Assembly: GCA_004211245.1 (NCBI GenBank)
Contig: SEGN01000001.1
Location: 1-37,781 of the forward strand
DNA length: 37,781 bases
Source: Variovorax sp.
GTDB lineage: Bacteria > Pseudomonadota > Gammaproteobacteria > Burkholderiales > Burkholderiaceae_C
Reading direction: 5' to 3'
The translations under genes were made by a program, and so were the position numbers. Positions 16,329-24,905 of this stretch are shown here, in pieces. Numbering within the stretch: position 1 is the stretch's first letter; the number at the start of each line of letters is the position of its first letter. The notes under the pieces are model-generated. The model was given only the letters and a program-made list of their open reading frames with translations. It was not told the DNA's origin and did no database searches.

Positions 16329-16344
16329 TGAGACGCAAGTCTCA
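16329..16344. promoter_or_regulatory. Candidate TetR operator, 6-4-6 palindrome
   Basis: TGAGAC-GCAA-GTCTCA is a perfect inverted repeat of 6-bp arms with a 4-base spacer. Imperfect symmetry extends outward (GATTTG before, CAAATC after, offset by two bases). It lies in the 198-base region between the divergent TetR and FAH genes, about 80 bases upstream of the TetR start and 100 bases upstream of the FAH start. Size and symmetry fit a TetR-family dimer site. The assignment to this TetR is inferred from position. Confidence 0.6.
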
Positions 16345-16446
16345 CAAATCCGGATGAAGCCCTGAGGATCGTTTCGACAGGGGTCACTGATCGCGAGGCG
16401 GCGGGCCGGGCCCGGATGAACCTCGCGGCGTATGGAGACAAAGACA

Positions 16447-17313
16447 ATGCGCTTGGCCAGCTGGAACTGGGGCGGACGCGATCACGTGGGCATCATCTCG
16501 CCGGACGGGCGTGAAGCGACGCCGCTGGCGGCGGCGGACGTGGCGCGTGGCGTGCTGCCGCTCATCCAGGCCCTCGCGAGGGGCGAGCCTTTGCCGCAGC
16601 CGTCGAGCGCGCGTCTGCCGGTGGACCTGATCGCCTTGCGCGCGCCGTTGCCGCGCCCGCTGCGCAGCCTGTTCTGCGTCGGCCGCAACTACCACGCACA
16701 CGCCGCCGAACTGGCCGGCACGGTGTTCCGCGAGACGATGCCGCAGGAAGACCCGTGGCCCATCGTGTTCACCAAGCTGGCGGAATGCGTGGTCGGCCCG
16801 GCCGACCCGGTGCGCCTGCCTTCGCCTGCCGCATCGGTCCAGATCGACTACGAATCGGAGCTGGCGCTGGTCATCGGGATGGGCGGGCGCGACATTCCGC
16901 GGGCCCGCGCCATGGACCATGTGTTCGGCTACACCATCGTCAACGACGTGACGGCGCGCGACGTCCAGATGCGCCACCAGCAGTGGGACCTCGGCAAGAG
17001 CTTCGACACCTTCTGCCCGATGGGGCCGTGGATCGTGACCGCCGACGAACTCGACGGGCGCGCCACCCGCGTACGCGGGTGGGTCAATGGCGCGCTGCGC
17101 CAGGACGGCCTGACCCGCGATCTGATCCACGACATTCCATCGCTCATCGAGACCTGCTCGCGCGGCATCACGCTGTACCCCGGCGACGTGATCGCGACCG
17201 GGACGCCGGCCGGCGTCGGCATGGGGCTCAAGCCGCCGCAGTGGCTCAAGGCCGGCGACGTCGTGCGCATCGAGATCGATGGCATCGGTGTCATCGAGAA
17301 CAGGTTCGAGTGA
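16447..17313 (+). CDS. Fumarylacetoacetate hydrolase (FAH) family protein
   Basis: The 288-residue protein has a short N-terminal domain and the FAH catalytic fold from about residue 70 (LFCVGRNYHAHAAEL). Metal ligands are in the DYESELALVIG segment and the following VNDVTARDVQ region. The conserved ATGTPAGVGMG is near the C-terminus. FAH-family enzymes cleave C-C bonds in acylpyruvates or decarboxylate/isomerise ring-fission products of aromatic degradation. The exact reaction here is not decidable. GGAGA is 8 bases before the ATG at 16447, which favours it over the ATG at 16432. It is the first gene of the run that extends to 32054, directly downstream of the palindrome. Confidence 0.92.
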   Translation: MRLASWNWGGRDHVGIISPDGREATPLAAADVARGVLPLIQALARGEPLPQPSSARLPVDLIALRAPLPRPLRSLFCVGRNYHAHAAELAGTVFRETMPQEDPWPIVFTKLAECVVGPADPVRLPSPAASVQIDYESELALVIGMGGRDIPRARAMDHVFGYTIVNDVTARDVQMRHQQWDLGKSFDTFCPMGPWIVTADELDGRATRVRGWVNGALRQDGLTRDLIHDIPSLIETCSRGITLYPGDVIATGTPAGVGMGLKPPQWLKAGDVVRIEIDGIGVIENRFE

Positions 17314-17315
17314 CC

Positions 17316-18113
17316 ATGGCATTTCATCTGTTCGACCGCGTCGCGGTAGAAGAGGAGGGCGAGGGCCCGGTCGTCGTGTGCGTGCACGGGCTTGGCGGGA
17401 GCTCCAACAGCTGGACGCCGCTGATGCCTGCGATGGCACGGCATCGCGTGATCCGGATCGACCTCCCCGGCAGCGGGCGCTCGCAGCGCGTCGAAGGGAC
17501 GCTGTCGATCGAGCGCTACGTCGAAGCCGTGATGGACGTTTGCACGCGAATGGGCGTGACGCGCGCGCATTGGGTCGGGCACTCGATGGGAACCATCGTG
17601 GTCCAGCACATCGCAGTCTCGCAGCCGAAGCTGGTGGCCAGCGTGGCGCTGTTCGGCCCGATCGTCGCACCGCCCGATGCGGCCCGCGCTGCGATGAGAG
17701 CCCGCGCGATCAAGGCGCGGGAAGGCGCAGCGGGCATGCACGAGATCACCCAGGGGCTTGTGAACGCGGCCATCTCGGCCGATACCCGCGCGCGTTTGCC
17801 GGTCGCGGTGGCGTTCGTGCGCGAAAGCCTCATGCGGCAGGACGGCGACGCCTACGCGCGCAGCTGCGAGGCGCTGGCGAACGCGCAGGCGGCCGCGGTC
17901 GAGCGCATCGAGGCGCCCGTGCTGCTGGTGACCGGCGACGAAGACGGTGTGGCGCCGCCGCAGGCGGTGCGCACGATGGCCGAGAAGCTCCACCGTGCCG
18001 GCAGCACGCGGGTCGTTGTGCTGCCGCGCTGCGGCCACTGGACGCCGATCGAGCGCCCCGAGGAATGCCAGCGCGAGCTGCGCGAGTTCCTGGCCACCCA
18101 CGCGAGGAATTAG
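17316..18113 (+). CDS. Alpha/beta-fold hydrolase
   Basis: This 265-residue cytosolic hydrolase has the oxyanion segment VCVHGLGGSSNSW, the nucleophile elbow GHSMG (Ser90), an acid-residue segment TGDEDGVAPP and the catalytic His in CGHWTPIERP, so the triad is complete. It resembles 3-oxoadipate enol-lactonases and meta-cleavage-product hydrolases in layout, but overall family resemblance is not enough to fix the substrate. It starts 2 bases after the FAH stop and ends 2 bases before the first amidohydrolase, so it is in the same operon. FAH plus alpha/beta hydrolase is a usual pair for opening and cleaving ring-fission products. Confidence 0.9.
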   Translation: MAFHLFDRVAVEEEGEGPVVVCVHGLGGSSNSWTPLMPAMARHRVIRIDLPGSGRSQRVEGTLSIERYVEAVMDVCTRMGVTRAHWVGHSMGTIVVQHIAVSQPKLVASVALFGPIVAPPDAARAAMRARAIKAREGAAGMHEITQGLVNAAISADTRARLPVAVAFVRESLMRQDGDAYARSCEALANAQAAAVERIEAPVLLVTGDEDGVAPPQAVRTMAEKLHRAGSTRVVVLPRCGHWTPIERPEECQRELREFLATHARN

Positions 18114-18115
18114 CC

Positions 18116-19408
18116 ATGGCCGATGTACTGTTCACCAACGTGCGCGTGTTCGATGGCGGCGGCGATGCGCCCTTCACCGGCGACGTGCTGGTGCAGGGCA
18201 ACCGGATCGCGCGCGTCGCCAAAACGGCCTTCGGCGCGCGGCCGGTGCCGGCCATCGGCGCGCAGGTCATCGACGGTGCCGGGGCGTTCCTGATGCCCGG
18301 CATGGTCGAGGCTCACACGCACTTCTCGTGGAACGACCAGCCCAGCCTGGACGCCATCCAGCGCATGCCGCCGGAGGAGCACATCCTCTGGTGCGCCGAG
18401 GTGGCGAAACGCTACCTCGACATGGGCTGGACCAGCTGCGTCGGTGCCGCCGCCGCCAAGCCGCGCCTCGACGTGGTCACGCGCAACGCCATCAACGACG
18501 GCACGATCATCGGCCCGCGCTATCTTGCGGCCGGCCAGGAGATCACGCTGCCGGGCGGCCTCGGCGACTCCACCCAGCCGCACCTGCCGCAGCACGAGTT
18601 CGCGTTCGGGGCGATCGTCAGCGGCGCCGAGGAGATGCGCCGCTGCGTGCGCATGATGGCCAAGTACGGCGTCGACTCCGTCAAGATCAACCTCTCCGGC
18701 GAGTCGATCACCGGCATGCCGAGCGAGATGAGCCAGTTCACCGAGGAGGAGATCCGCGTCTGCGTCGAGGAGGCCAAGGCCTGGGGCAAGCGGGTCGCGG
18801 CCCATGCGCGTTCGACCTGGTCGATCAAGCAGTGCGTGCGGCACGGCATCGAGGTGATCTACCACGCGAGCTTCACCGATGAAGAGGCGCTCGACATGCT
18901 CGAGGCGCACAAGACCGAACACTTCATCGCACCCGGGCTGGCCTGGCTCATCAACACCTCGCACCACGCGAGCCAATGGGGCCTGACGCCCGAGGTGACG
19001 AAGAAGATGGGCTACCACCGCGAGCTGGAGGCGGCAGTGGAAAGCATGCGCGCGATGCGCAAGCGCGGCATCCGGATCCTGCCCGGCGGCGATTACGGAT
19101 TCGCGTGGACGCCACACGGCACCAACGCGAAGGACCTGGAGTACTTCGTCAAGTACGTCGGCATGAGCACCATGGAAGCACTGCTCTCGGCCACCGCATG
19201 GGGCGGCCCGATGATGCGCATGGGCAAGGTGCTCGGCTACATCCGCGAAGGCTATCTCGCCGACATCCTGCTGATCGACGGCGATCCGCTGGCCGATATC
19301 ACCGTGCTGCAGGACAAGGCCCGCATCCTGGCCGTCATGAAGGACGGCGAGTTCCATCGCGCGCCTGCAATGCAGCGCACGCGCGCCACCACCCGCTGGG
19401 CCGCCTGA
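18116..19408 (+). CDS. Metal-dependent amidohydrolase, first of a tandem pair
   Basis: The 430-residue protein has the amidohydrolase beta-sandwich at both ends and a TIM barrel with a complete binuclear metal set: His67 and His69 (EAHTHF), the Lys190 expected to be carboxylated (SVKINLSG), His230 (VAAHAR), His250 (IYHASF) and Asp326 (PGGDYGF). This set matches the imidazolonepropionase-like and Xaa-Pro/Xaa-Arg prolidase subgroup. The enzymes hydrolyse amide or cyclic amide bonds, and the substrate is not clear here. It shares its N-terminus (MADV-FTNVRI-DG) and most of its length with the next gene, a duplication. The start follows the hydrolase stop by 2 bases. Confidence 0.92.
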   Translation: MADVLFTNVRVFDGGGDAPFTGDVLVQGNRIARVAKTAFGARPVPAIGAQVIDGAGAFLMPGMVEAHTHFSWNDQPSLDAIQRMPPEEHILWCAEVAKRYLDMGWTSCVGAAAAKPRLDVVTRNAINDGTIIGPRYLAAGQEITLPGGLGDSTQPHLPQHEFAFGAIVSGAEEMRRCVRMMAKYGVDSVKINLSGESITGMPSEMSQFTEEEIRVCVEEAKAWGKRVAAHARSTWSIKQCVRHGIEVIYHASFTDEEALDMLEAHKTEHFIAPGLAWLINTSHHASQWGLTPEVTKKMGYHRELEAAVESMRAMRKRGIRILPGGDYGFAWTPHGTNAKDLEYFVKYVGMSTMEALLSATAWGGPMMRMGKVLGYIREGYLADILLIDGDPLADITVLQDKARILAVMKDGEFHRAPAMQRTRATTRWAA

Positions 19409-19419
19409 GGAGCACGACG

Positions 19420-20703
19420 ATGGCCGATGTTGTCTTCACCAACGTGCGCATCCTCGATGGCACCGGGCAGAACCCGTACAGCGGCAGCGTGCTCGTGCGC
19501 GAGAACCGCATCCGCCAGGTCGGGCGCAGCACGGCGCCGATCGCGCCCGGCGGCGCGACCGTGATCGACGGCGCCGGCGCCACCCTGATGCCCGGCATGT
19601 GCGAGGCGCACACGCACTTCTCCTGGAACGACGCGGCCACGCTGGCGGCGATCCAGACGATGCCGCTCGAAGAGCATGTGCTGTGGTGCGCGAAGGTCGC
19701 CAAGCGGTACCTCGAAGCCGGATTCACTTCGTGCGTCGGCGCCGCCTGTGCCAAGCCGCGGCTCGACGTGGTGATCCGCAATGCGATCAATGCCGGCCAG
19801 ATCCCCGGGCCGCGCTACCTGGCGGCCAGCCAGGAGATCACGGTGCTGGGCGGTCTCGGCGACGAGACCTTGCCGCACCTGCCGTTTCCCGAGTTCAGCT
19901 TCGGCGTGAACATCTCCGGCGCCGACGAGATGCGCAAGGCGGTGCGCATGTTCCTGAAATACGGCGTCGACTCGATCAAGCTCAATCTGTCCGGCGACAA
20001 CTTCACGCCGCAGTCGCCCTCGGAAACCACCTGGATGCTGGACGAGGAGGTGGCGGCGGCGATGCGCGAGGTCAAGATCCGCGGCAAGCGCGGCATCGCG
20101 CATGCGCGCTCGTCCGAGAGCGTGAAGCAGGCCCTGCGGCACGGCATCGACCTGATCTACCACGCGAGCTTCGTCGACAACGAGGCGCTGGACATGCTCG
20201 AAGCCGCGAAAGACCGGGTGTTCGTCGCGCCCGGTATCGCGATCCTCTACGCCATGCTCAATGAGGCCGAGCAATTCGGCATCACGAAGCAGATGGCCAC
20301 CGACATGGGCTACCAGATCGAGTGGGATGCCGCGCTGGAATCGCTGGCCAGGATGCACAAGCGGGGCATCCGCGTGCTGCCCGGTGGCGACTACGGCTTC
20401 GCTTTCACGCCGCACACCCAGAACTCGCGCGACCTGGAGTTCTTCGTCAAGTACCTGGGCTTCACGCCGATGGAGGCGATCCGCTCCACCACGCTCTATG
20501 GCGGGCAGATCATGATGCAGCCGGACGAACTCGGCGTCATCAAGGACGGCTTCCTCGCCGACCTGCTGCTGGTCGATGGCGACCCGCTCGCCAACCTTGC
20601 GATCCTGCGCGACCCGAAACGCATCCTCGCGGTCATGAAGAACGGCAAGTTCGTGAAGGCGCCCGAGATCGCGTCGCAGCGCGCCTGGAGCCACGCCGCA
20701 TGA
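19420..20703 (+). CDS. Metal-dependent amidohydrolase, second of a tandem pair
   Basis: The 427-residue paralogue of the preceding gene keeps every metal position: His64/His66 (EAHTHF), Lys187 (SIKLNLSG), His228 (IAHARS), His248 (IYHASF) and Asp324 (PGGDYGF). The main differences are in the loops after Lys187 and around 275-295 (IAILYAMLNEAEQ versus LAWLINTSHHASQ), which in this family shape the substrate pocket. The two copies may therefore act on different compounds or form a hetero-oligomer. GAGGAG lies 8-9 bases before the ATG at 19420. Its stop overlaps the LivH start (ATGA), so catabolic and transport genes are translationally coupled. Confidence 0.92.
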   Translation: MADVVFTNVRILDGTGQNPYSGSVLVRENRIRQVGRSTAPIAPGGATVIDGAGATLMPGMCEAHTHFSWNDAATLAAIQTMPLEEHVLWCAKVAKRYLEAGFTSCVGAACAKPRLDVVIRNAINAGQIPGPRYLAASQEITVLGGLGDETLPHLPFPEFSFGVNISGADEMRKAVRMFLKYGVDSIKLNLSGDNFTPQSPSETTWMLDEEVAAAMREVKIRGKRGIAHARSSESVKQALRHGIDLIYHASFVDNEALDMLEAAKDRVFVAPGIAILYAMLNEAEQFGITKQMATDMGYQIEWDAALESLARMHKRGIRVLPGGDYGFAFTPHTQNSRDLEFFVKYLGFTPMEAIRSTTLYGGQIMMQPDELGVIKDGFLADLLLVDGDPLANLAILRDPKRILAVMKNGKFVKAPEIASQRAWSHAA

Positions 20704-21641
20704 CGCACAAGCAGTGGGCGCTGTGGCTGTTGTTCGGCGGGCCGGTCGTGGTGTTCGCCGCCTGGGCGATCCCCGACAACCCGACGCTGTTCTTCAAGAC
20801 CCTGCTGAACGGGCTGACGCTGGCCTCGCTGTATTTTCTGGTGGCCAGCGGGTTCACGCTGGTCTTCGGCCTGATGCGCAACGTGAACCTCGCGCATGGC
20901 TCGCTCTACCTGTTCGGCGCCTATGTGGGCTGGTTCGTCGGCGAGCGCACGGGCTCGTGGGTGCTGGCGGTGATGGCCGGCTTTCTCGCTGCTGCGGTGC
21001 TCGGTCTGCTCATGCAACTGCTGGTGTTCCGTCACATGCAGGGCCAGGACCTGCGCCAGACGCTCGTGACCATCGGCCTGTCCATCGTGCTGGCCGACAT
21101 CATGCTGTGGATCTGGGGCGCCGAAATCTACACCTTCGATCCCCCGGCCTGGATCTACGGGTCCACCACGCTGCCCCTGATCAACAAGTTTCCGACCTAC
21201 CGGCTCGCCGTGCTCGTCGCTTCGATCGCGATCGGCGTCGGCCTCTGGTGGCTGCTTGCGCGCACCCGCATCGGCATGATGATCCGTGCCGGCGTGGACG
21301 ACCGGGGCATGTTGGCGGCATCGGGCGTCAATGTGCAACTGGTGTTCGCGCTGACCTTCGCGATCGGGGCCGGGCTGGCCGGCCTCGCGGGCGTGGTCGG
21401 CGGCACCGCGCTGTCGATCTCGCCCGGCGAGGACACGCGCTACCTGCTCGCCTCGCTGGTGGTGGTGATCGTGGGCGGCATGGGCAGCGTGGTCGGCGCC
21501 GCCATCGGCGCCTTGCTGATCGGCCTGGCCGAACAGTTCGGACTGGCCTATGCGCCGACCTACAGCGTTGTGTTCACCTTCGTCATCATGGTGGTCGCGC
21601 TCGCATTCAAGCCACGCGGGTTGATGGGGAAAGCCACGTGA
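20700..21641 (+). CDS. Liv-type ABC transporter permease (LivH-like)
   Basis: The 313-residue inner-membrane protein has about eight hydrophobic helices and the family segments LASLYFLVASGFTLVFGLMRNVNLAHGSL and DDRGMLAASGVN (the EAA-like loop). It belongs to the branched-chain amino-acid/hydrophobic amino acid transporter permeases, a class that also imports aromatic acids, amides and urea. It is encoded within the set LivH-LivM-LivK-LivG-LivF, so a complete importer is present. ATGA overlap with the amidohydrolase and GTGA overlap with the next gene show close coupling. Confidence 0.93.
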   Translation: MTHKQWALWLLFGGPVVVFAAWAIPDNPTLFFKTLLNGLTLASLYFLVASGFTLVFGLMRNVNLAHGSLYLFGAYVGWFVGERTGSWVLAVMAGFLAAAVLGLLMQLLVFRHMQGQDLRQTLVTIGLSIVLADIMLWIWGAEIYTFDPPAWIYGSTTLPLINKFPTYRLAVLVASIAIGVGLWWLLARTRIGMMIRAGVDDRGMLAASGVNVQLVFALTFAIGAGLAGLAGVVGGTALSISPGEDTRYLLASLVVVIVGGMGSVVGAAIGALLIGLAEQFGLAYAPTYSVVFTFVIMVVALAFKPRGLMGKAT

Positions 21642-22819
21642 GCGCGGCGAAGTGGCGCCGGGCGATGGGTGCATCCGGAGTGCCGGGCGCCGTGGCGCGG
21701 CCCGCGCCCGGCGTGGTGGTACCGCTCAAGCCGGCGCCGGTTCGGCCCGCCGCTGCGGCGGCGCATGGTGAACTGCCGCAGTGGCTGCGGGCGCTGCTGC
21801 GGCCGGTGCGCTGGCGGCATGCGGTGGTGGCTGCGCTGGTGCTGGCCTACCCTTTCTTCGCCACGCCGTTCTTCACGTTCCAGATCGGTGCGCAGTCGCT
21901 CGCGCTCGGGCTCGTTGCGCTGTCTCTCACCTTTCTCGGCGGCTATGGGGGCATGGTGTCGCTCGCGCAAATGACCATCGCCGGCATGGCCGGCTACCTG
22001 GTGGCGATCTTCGGCAGCAGCAGCAACGCGGCGATCAGCCTGGGCTGGCCGTGGTGGCTGGCCATCGTTTTCGCGCTCGCGCTCGCCACGCTGTTCTCGG
22101 CGGCGATCGGCTGGCTCTCGGTGCGCACCGAAGGCATCTACACCATCATGATCACGCTCGCGGTCGGCGTCGCGTTCTTCTATCTGGCGCAACAGAACTA
22201 CACGCTGTTCAACGGATTTCAGGGCTTCAGCAAGGTCGAGCCTCCGACCGTGTTCGACATCGACCTGCGCCAGCCTGTAGCGTTCTACCTGCTGGTGTTG
22301 GCGTGTGCGGCCGGTGGCTACTTCTTCGTCAAGCACCTGGTGCGCACGCCGTTCGGCATTGCGTTGCAAGGCATTCGGGACAACCCCCGGCGCATGCAGT
22401 CGCTCGGCTACAACGTGACGGCCCACCGTGTCGGCGCCTACGCGGTCGCAGGGTTCCTGGCGGCGATCGGCGGCGTGCTGATGGTCTGGTACAACGGCCG
22501 CATCTCGCCCGGCACCGTGGGCACCGGCGCGATGATCAACATCCTCATCATCGCCGTGCTCGGCGGCATGAAGCACCCGATCGGTGCATTCGTCGGCGCC
22601 ATCGTGTTCGTGCTGCTGCAGAACTTCGCGATCGACCTGGTCGACCGTGAACGCTTCAATCTTGTCATTGGCGGGGTCTTCCTCGCGATCGTGTTGTTCT
22701 CGCCCGATGGGCTGCTGGGCTTGTGGCAGAGCCTGCGCACGCGCCTGTCGGGGCGGTTCACTCAGCCGCGGCACGGGCCGCATTCACCAACCACAACAGG
22801 AGCGAGACATGATGGGTAA
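21638..22819 (+). CDS. Liv-type ABC transporter permease (LivM-like)
   Basis: This second permease has 393 residues if the GTG at 21638, overlapping the LivH stop, is used. An ATG at 21665 would remove 9 residues. The first 50 residues are Pro/Ala/Arg-rich and cytoplasmic, longer than in LivM of E. coli. The membrane domain then starts with WRHAVVAALVLAYPFFATPFF and includes the GGYGGMVSLAQMTIAGMAGY segment and the EAA-like loop GIRDNPRRMQSLGYN. The end reads SPDGLLGLWQSLRTRL, typical of the family. The last codons overlap the start of the binding-protein gene by 11 bases. Confidence 0.93.
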   Translation: MSAAKWRRAMGASGVPGAVARPAPGVVVPLKPAPVRPAAAAAHGELPQWLRALLRPVRWRHAVVAALVLAYPFFATPFFTFQIGAQSLALGLVALSLTFLGGYGGMVSLAQMTIAGMAGYLVAIFGSSSNAAISLGWPWWLAIVFALALATLFSAAIGWLSVRTEGIYTIMITLAVGVAFFYLAQQNYTLFNGFQGFSKVEPPTVFDIDLRQPVAFYLLVLACAAGGYFFVKHLVRTPFGIALQGIRDNPRRMQSLGYNVTAHRVGAYAVAGFLAAIGGVLMVWYNGRISPGTVGTGAMINILIIAVLGGMKHPIGAFVGAIVFVLLQNFAIDLVDRERFNLVIGGVFLAIVLFSPDGLLGLWQSLRTRLSGRFTQPRHGPHSPTTTGARHDG

Positions 22820-24065
22820 GCACGGAAAAGTATTTGCACGCAGCGTCGTCGGCACGGCCGCGGTGTTCGCAATGTTCGGCTTCGCACAGGCGCAGGAGGT
22901 GTTGAAGATCGGCCTGCTCGCGTCGCTCGAGGGCCCGTTCGCCGCGCCGGGGCAGGACGGCATGCGCGGTGCCGACCTGGCGCTGAAGGAAAAGAAGGGC
23001 ATGGCGGGCGGCAAGAAGATCGAGTTCGTGAAAGTCTCGTCGGACGCCACGCCCGACAAGGCCGTCAACTCCACCCGCAAAGCGGTCGAGCAGGACAAGG
23101 TCCAGATCATGATCGGCCCGCTGTCCGGCGACGAGGGCATCGCCGTCAAGAACTACGCCAAGACCCAGCCGAACGTGACCTTCATCAACGGCTCGGCCGG
23201 TGCGCAGGCCGCGACGCTGACCGATCCGGCCGCCAACTTCTATCGGTTCAACACCGAAGGCGCGCAGTGGATGGTGGGCCTGGGCGAACACGCGCTGTCG
23301 AAAGGGTACAAGAAGACCTTCCTGATCGCCGAGGACTACGGCTTCCCCTATTCGCAGGTGCAGGGCTTCATGGCCAGCTACTGTGCCAAGGGCGGCAAGG
23401 TGGTCGACAAGGCCTGGGTGCCGCTCGGCACGAAGGACTACGCCTCGGTGATCGCGAAGATTCCGAAGGACGTCGATGCGCTGGTCGTGGTGCTCGGCGG
23501 CTCGGACGCGGTCAACTTCCTCACGCAGTACGAGCAGGCCGGCGGCGACAAGCCGATGGTCGGCGGTTCCATCACGGTCGACCAGACGGTGCTGAACTTC
23601 AAGGGCAAGCGCCGCGAGTCGCTGCTCGGCACGGCGTCGGCCGGCCCGATGGCCGACTCGATCGACACGCCCGAGTGGAAGAAGTTCGTGGCCGACTACA
23701 AGGCGAACTTCAAGGACGGCTTCCCGAGCCCGTCGCTGTTTGCCTACCTGTACTACATCAACACCAAGGCCACGCTCGACGCGCTCGATGCGGTCAAGGG
23801 CGATCTTTCGGGCGGCCAGAAGGCCTACCGGGACGCGCTGCAGAAGACCAGCTTCAAGGGGCCGGCCGGCGAGGTGAAGATCGACGCCAACCGCAACGGC
23901 GTGGGCACGACCTACATCACCGAAGTCGCGAAGGCGGCCGATGGCTCGTTCTACAACAAGGTGGTCAAGTCGGTGCCGAACATCTCGCAGACGCTCGGCC
24001 TGCCGGAAGCGGAGTTCAAGAAGATGGGTCTCGGTACGCGCGACGTGCCCGATTGCCGCAAGTAG
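22809..24065 (+). CDS. Liv-type periplasmic substrate-binding protein
   Basis: The 418-residue protein starts at 22809 with AGGAG 7-8 bases upstream. The ATG at 22812 is one codon in. Residues 1-28 form a signal peptide (Ala/Phe-rich core, cleavage after AQA before QEVLKIG). The mature protein is a type-I periplasmic binding protein of the LivK class, with the opening strand LKIGLLASLEGPFAAPGQDG and the ligand-loop segment IGPLSGDEGIAVKNYA. It delivers ligand to the LivH/LivM pore. The position of the GPLSGDEG loop, without the usual Leu/Val-binding residues being evident, gives no reason to call it a leucine binder. The ligand is unknown and is probably the starting compound of the operon's pathway. 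Confidence 0.93.
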   Translation: MMGKHGKVFARSVVGTAAVFAMFGFAQAQEVLKIGLLASLEGPFAAPGQDGMRGADLALKEKKGMAGGKKIEFVKVSSDATPDKAVNSTRKAVEQDKVQIMIGPLSGDEGIAVKNYAKTQPNVTFINGSAGAQAATLTDPAANFYRFNTEGAQWMVGLGEHALSKGYKKTFLIAEDYGFPYSQVQGFMASYCAKGGKVVDKAWVPLGTKDYASVIAKIPKDVDALVVVLGGSDAVNFLTQYEQAGGDKPMVGGSITVDQTVLNFKGKRRESLLGTASAGPMADSIDTPEWKKFVADYKANFKDGFPSPSLFAYLYYINTKATLDALDAVKGDLSGGQKAYRDALQKTSFKGPAGEVKIDANRNGVGTTYITEVAKAADGSFYNKVVKSVPNISQTLGLPEAEFKKMGLGTRDVPDCRK

Positions 24066-24077
24066 GCAGGCGGCGCA

Positions 24078-24905
24078 ATGGCTTCGATCACCACGCTCAG
24101 ACCCCCGGCGCCGCGCGGCGCCGGGGCGACCGGCGCACCGGGCGGCAGTGGGCAACTGCTGTCCGGCGACGCGCTGGCCCTGAGCGGGGTGACACGGGCC
24201 TTCGGCGCGCTGCGCGCGGTGGACGATGTCTCCATCACGGTCGCGGCGGGCCAGAAGTACGCGGTGCTCGGATCCAACGGCGCCGGCAAGACGACGCTGT
24301 TCAACGCCATCACCGGCGACTTTCCGCCCACTGCGGGGCGGATCCATTTCTTTGGCGAAGACATCACCGACCTGCCGCCGCACGAGCGCATCCGCAAGGG
24401 GCTGCGTCGGACCTACCAGTCTTCGCTGTTGTTTCGCGACCTCACCGTGCGCGAGAACCTTTTTCTCGCGGTGCGCGGCGTCGCGAACGGGCGCTTCAGC
24501 TTCCTGCGTGCGGGCGCCGCTCACGCCTCGAGCGTCGCCACCCGCGATCTGCTGGAGCGTGCGCGGCTGTCGCACATCGCCGACGAGCGGGTGGCGAACC
24601 TGGCGCACGGCCAGCAACGCCAGCTCGAGATCGGCATGGCGCTGGCCGGCGCACCGCGGCTCATCCTGTTCGACGAGCCGGCGGCAGGCCTGTCGCCTGC
24701 TGAGCGACGCGAACTGGTGGCGTTGCTCACCTCGGTGCCCGCGCACATGAGTTTCGTGCTGATCGAGCACGACCTCGACATCGCGCTGCGTGTGGTCGAC
24801 CGCGTCACCGTCATGCACAACGGCCGCGTGCTGCGCACCGGCACTCCGTCGGAGATCGAGAACGACGCCCAGGTGCAGGCCATCTACATGGGGAGCAAGC
24901 ACTGA
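24078..24905 (+). CDS. Liv-type ABC transporter ATP-binding protein (LivG-like)
   Basis: The 275-residue ATPase has an extra Pro/Ala/Gly-rich N-terminal stretch of about 35 residues before the ABC domain. Walker A is GSNGAGKTT, the Q-loop region is RTYQSSLLF, the signature is [15 protein letters not shown], Walker B is [12 protein letters not shown] and the switch His is in LIEHDLD. All key residues are present. It pairs with the LivF-like half of the next protein at the permeases. The gene is 12 bases after the binding-protein gene, and its stop shares a base with the next start (TGATG). Confidence 0.95.
   Translation: MASITTLRPPAPRGAGATGAPGGSGQLLSGDALALSGVTRAFGALRAVDDVSITVAAGQKYAVLGSNGAGKTTLFNAITGDFPPTAGRIHFFGEDITDLPPHERIRKGLRRTYQSSLLFRDLTVRENLFLAVRGVANGRFSFLRAGAAHASSVATRDLLERARLSHIADERVANLAHGQQRQLEIGMALAGAPRLILFDEPAAGLSPAERRELVALLTSVPAHMSFVLIEHDLDIALRVVDRVTVMHNGRVLRTGTPSEIENDAQVQAIYMGSKH

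Noticed and set aside
22758-24902. Long open frame opposite the binding-protein and LivG genes
   Set aside because: The plus strand has complete LivK- and LivG-type proteins with ribosome-binding sites and all motifs, and the minus frame has no recognisable domain.
20700-24905. Branched-chain amino acid transporter with leucine specificity
   Set aside because: The family is right, but this class imports many compounds and the operon context is catabolic, so leucine specificity is unsupported.
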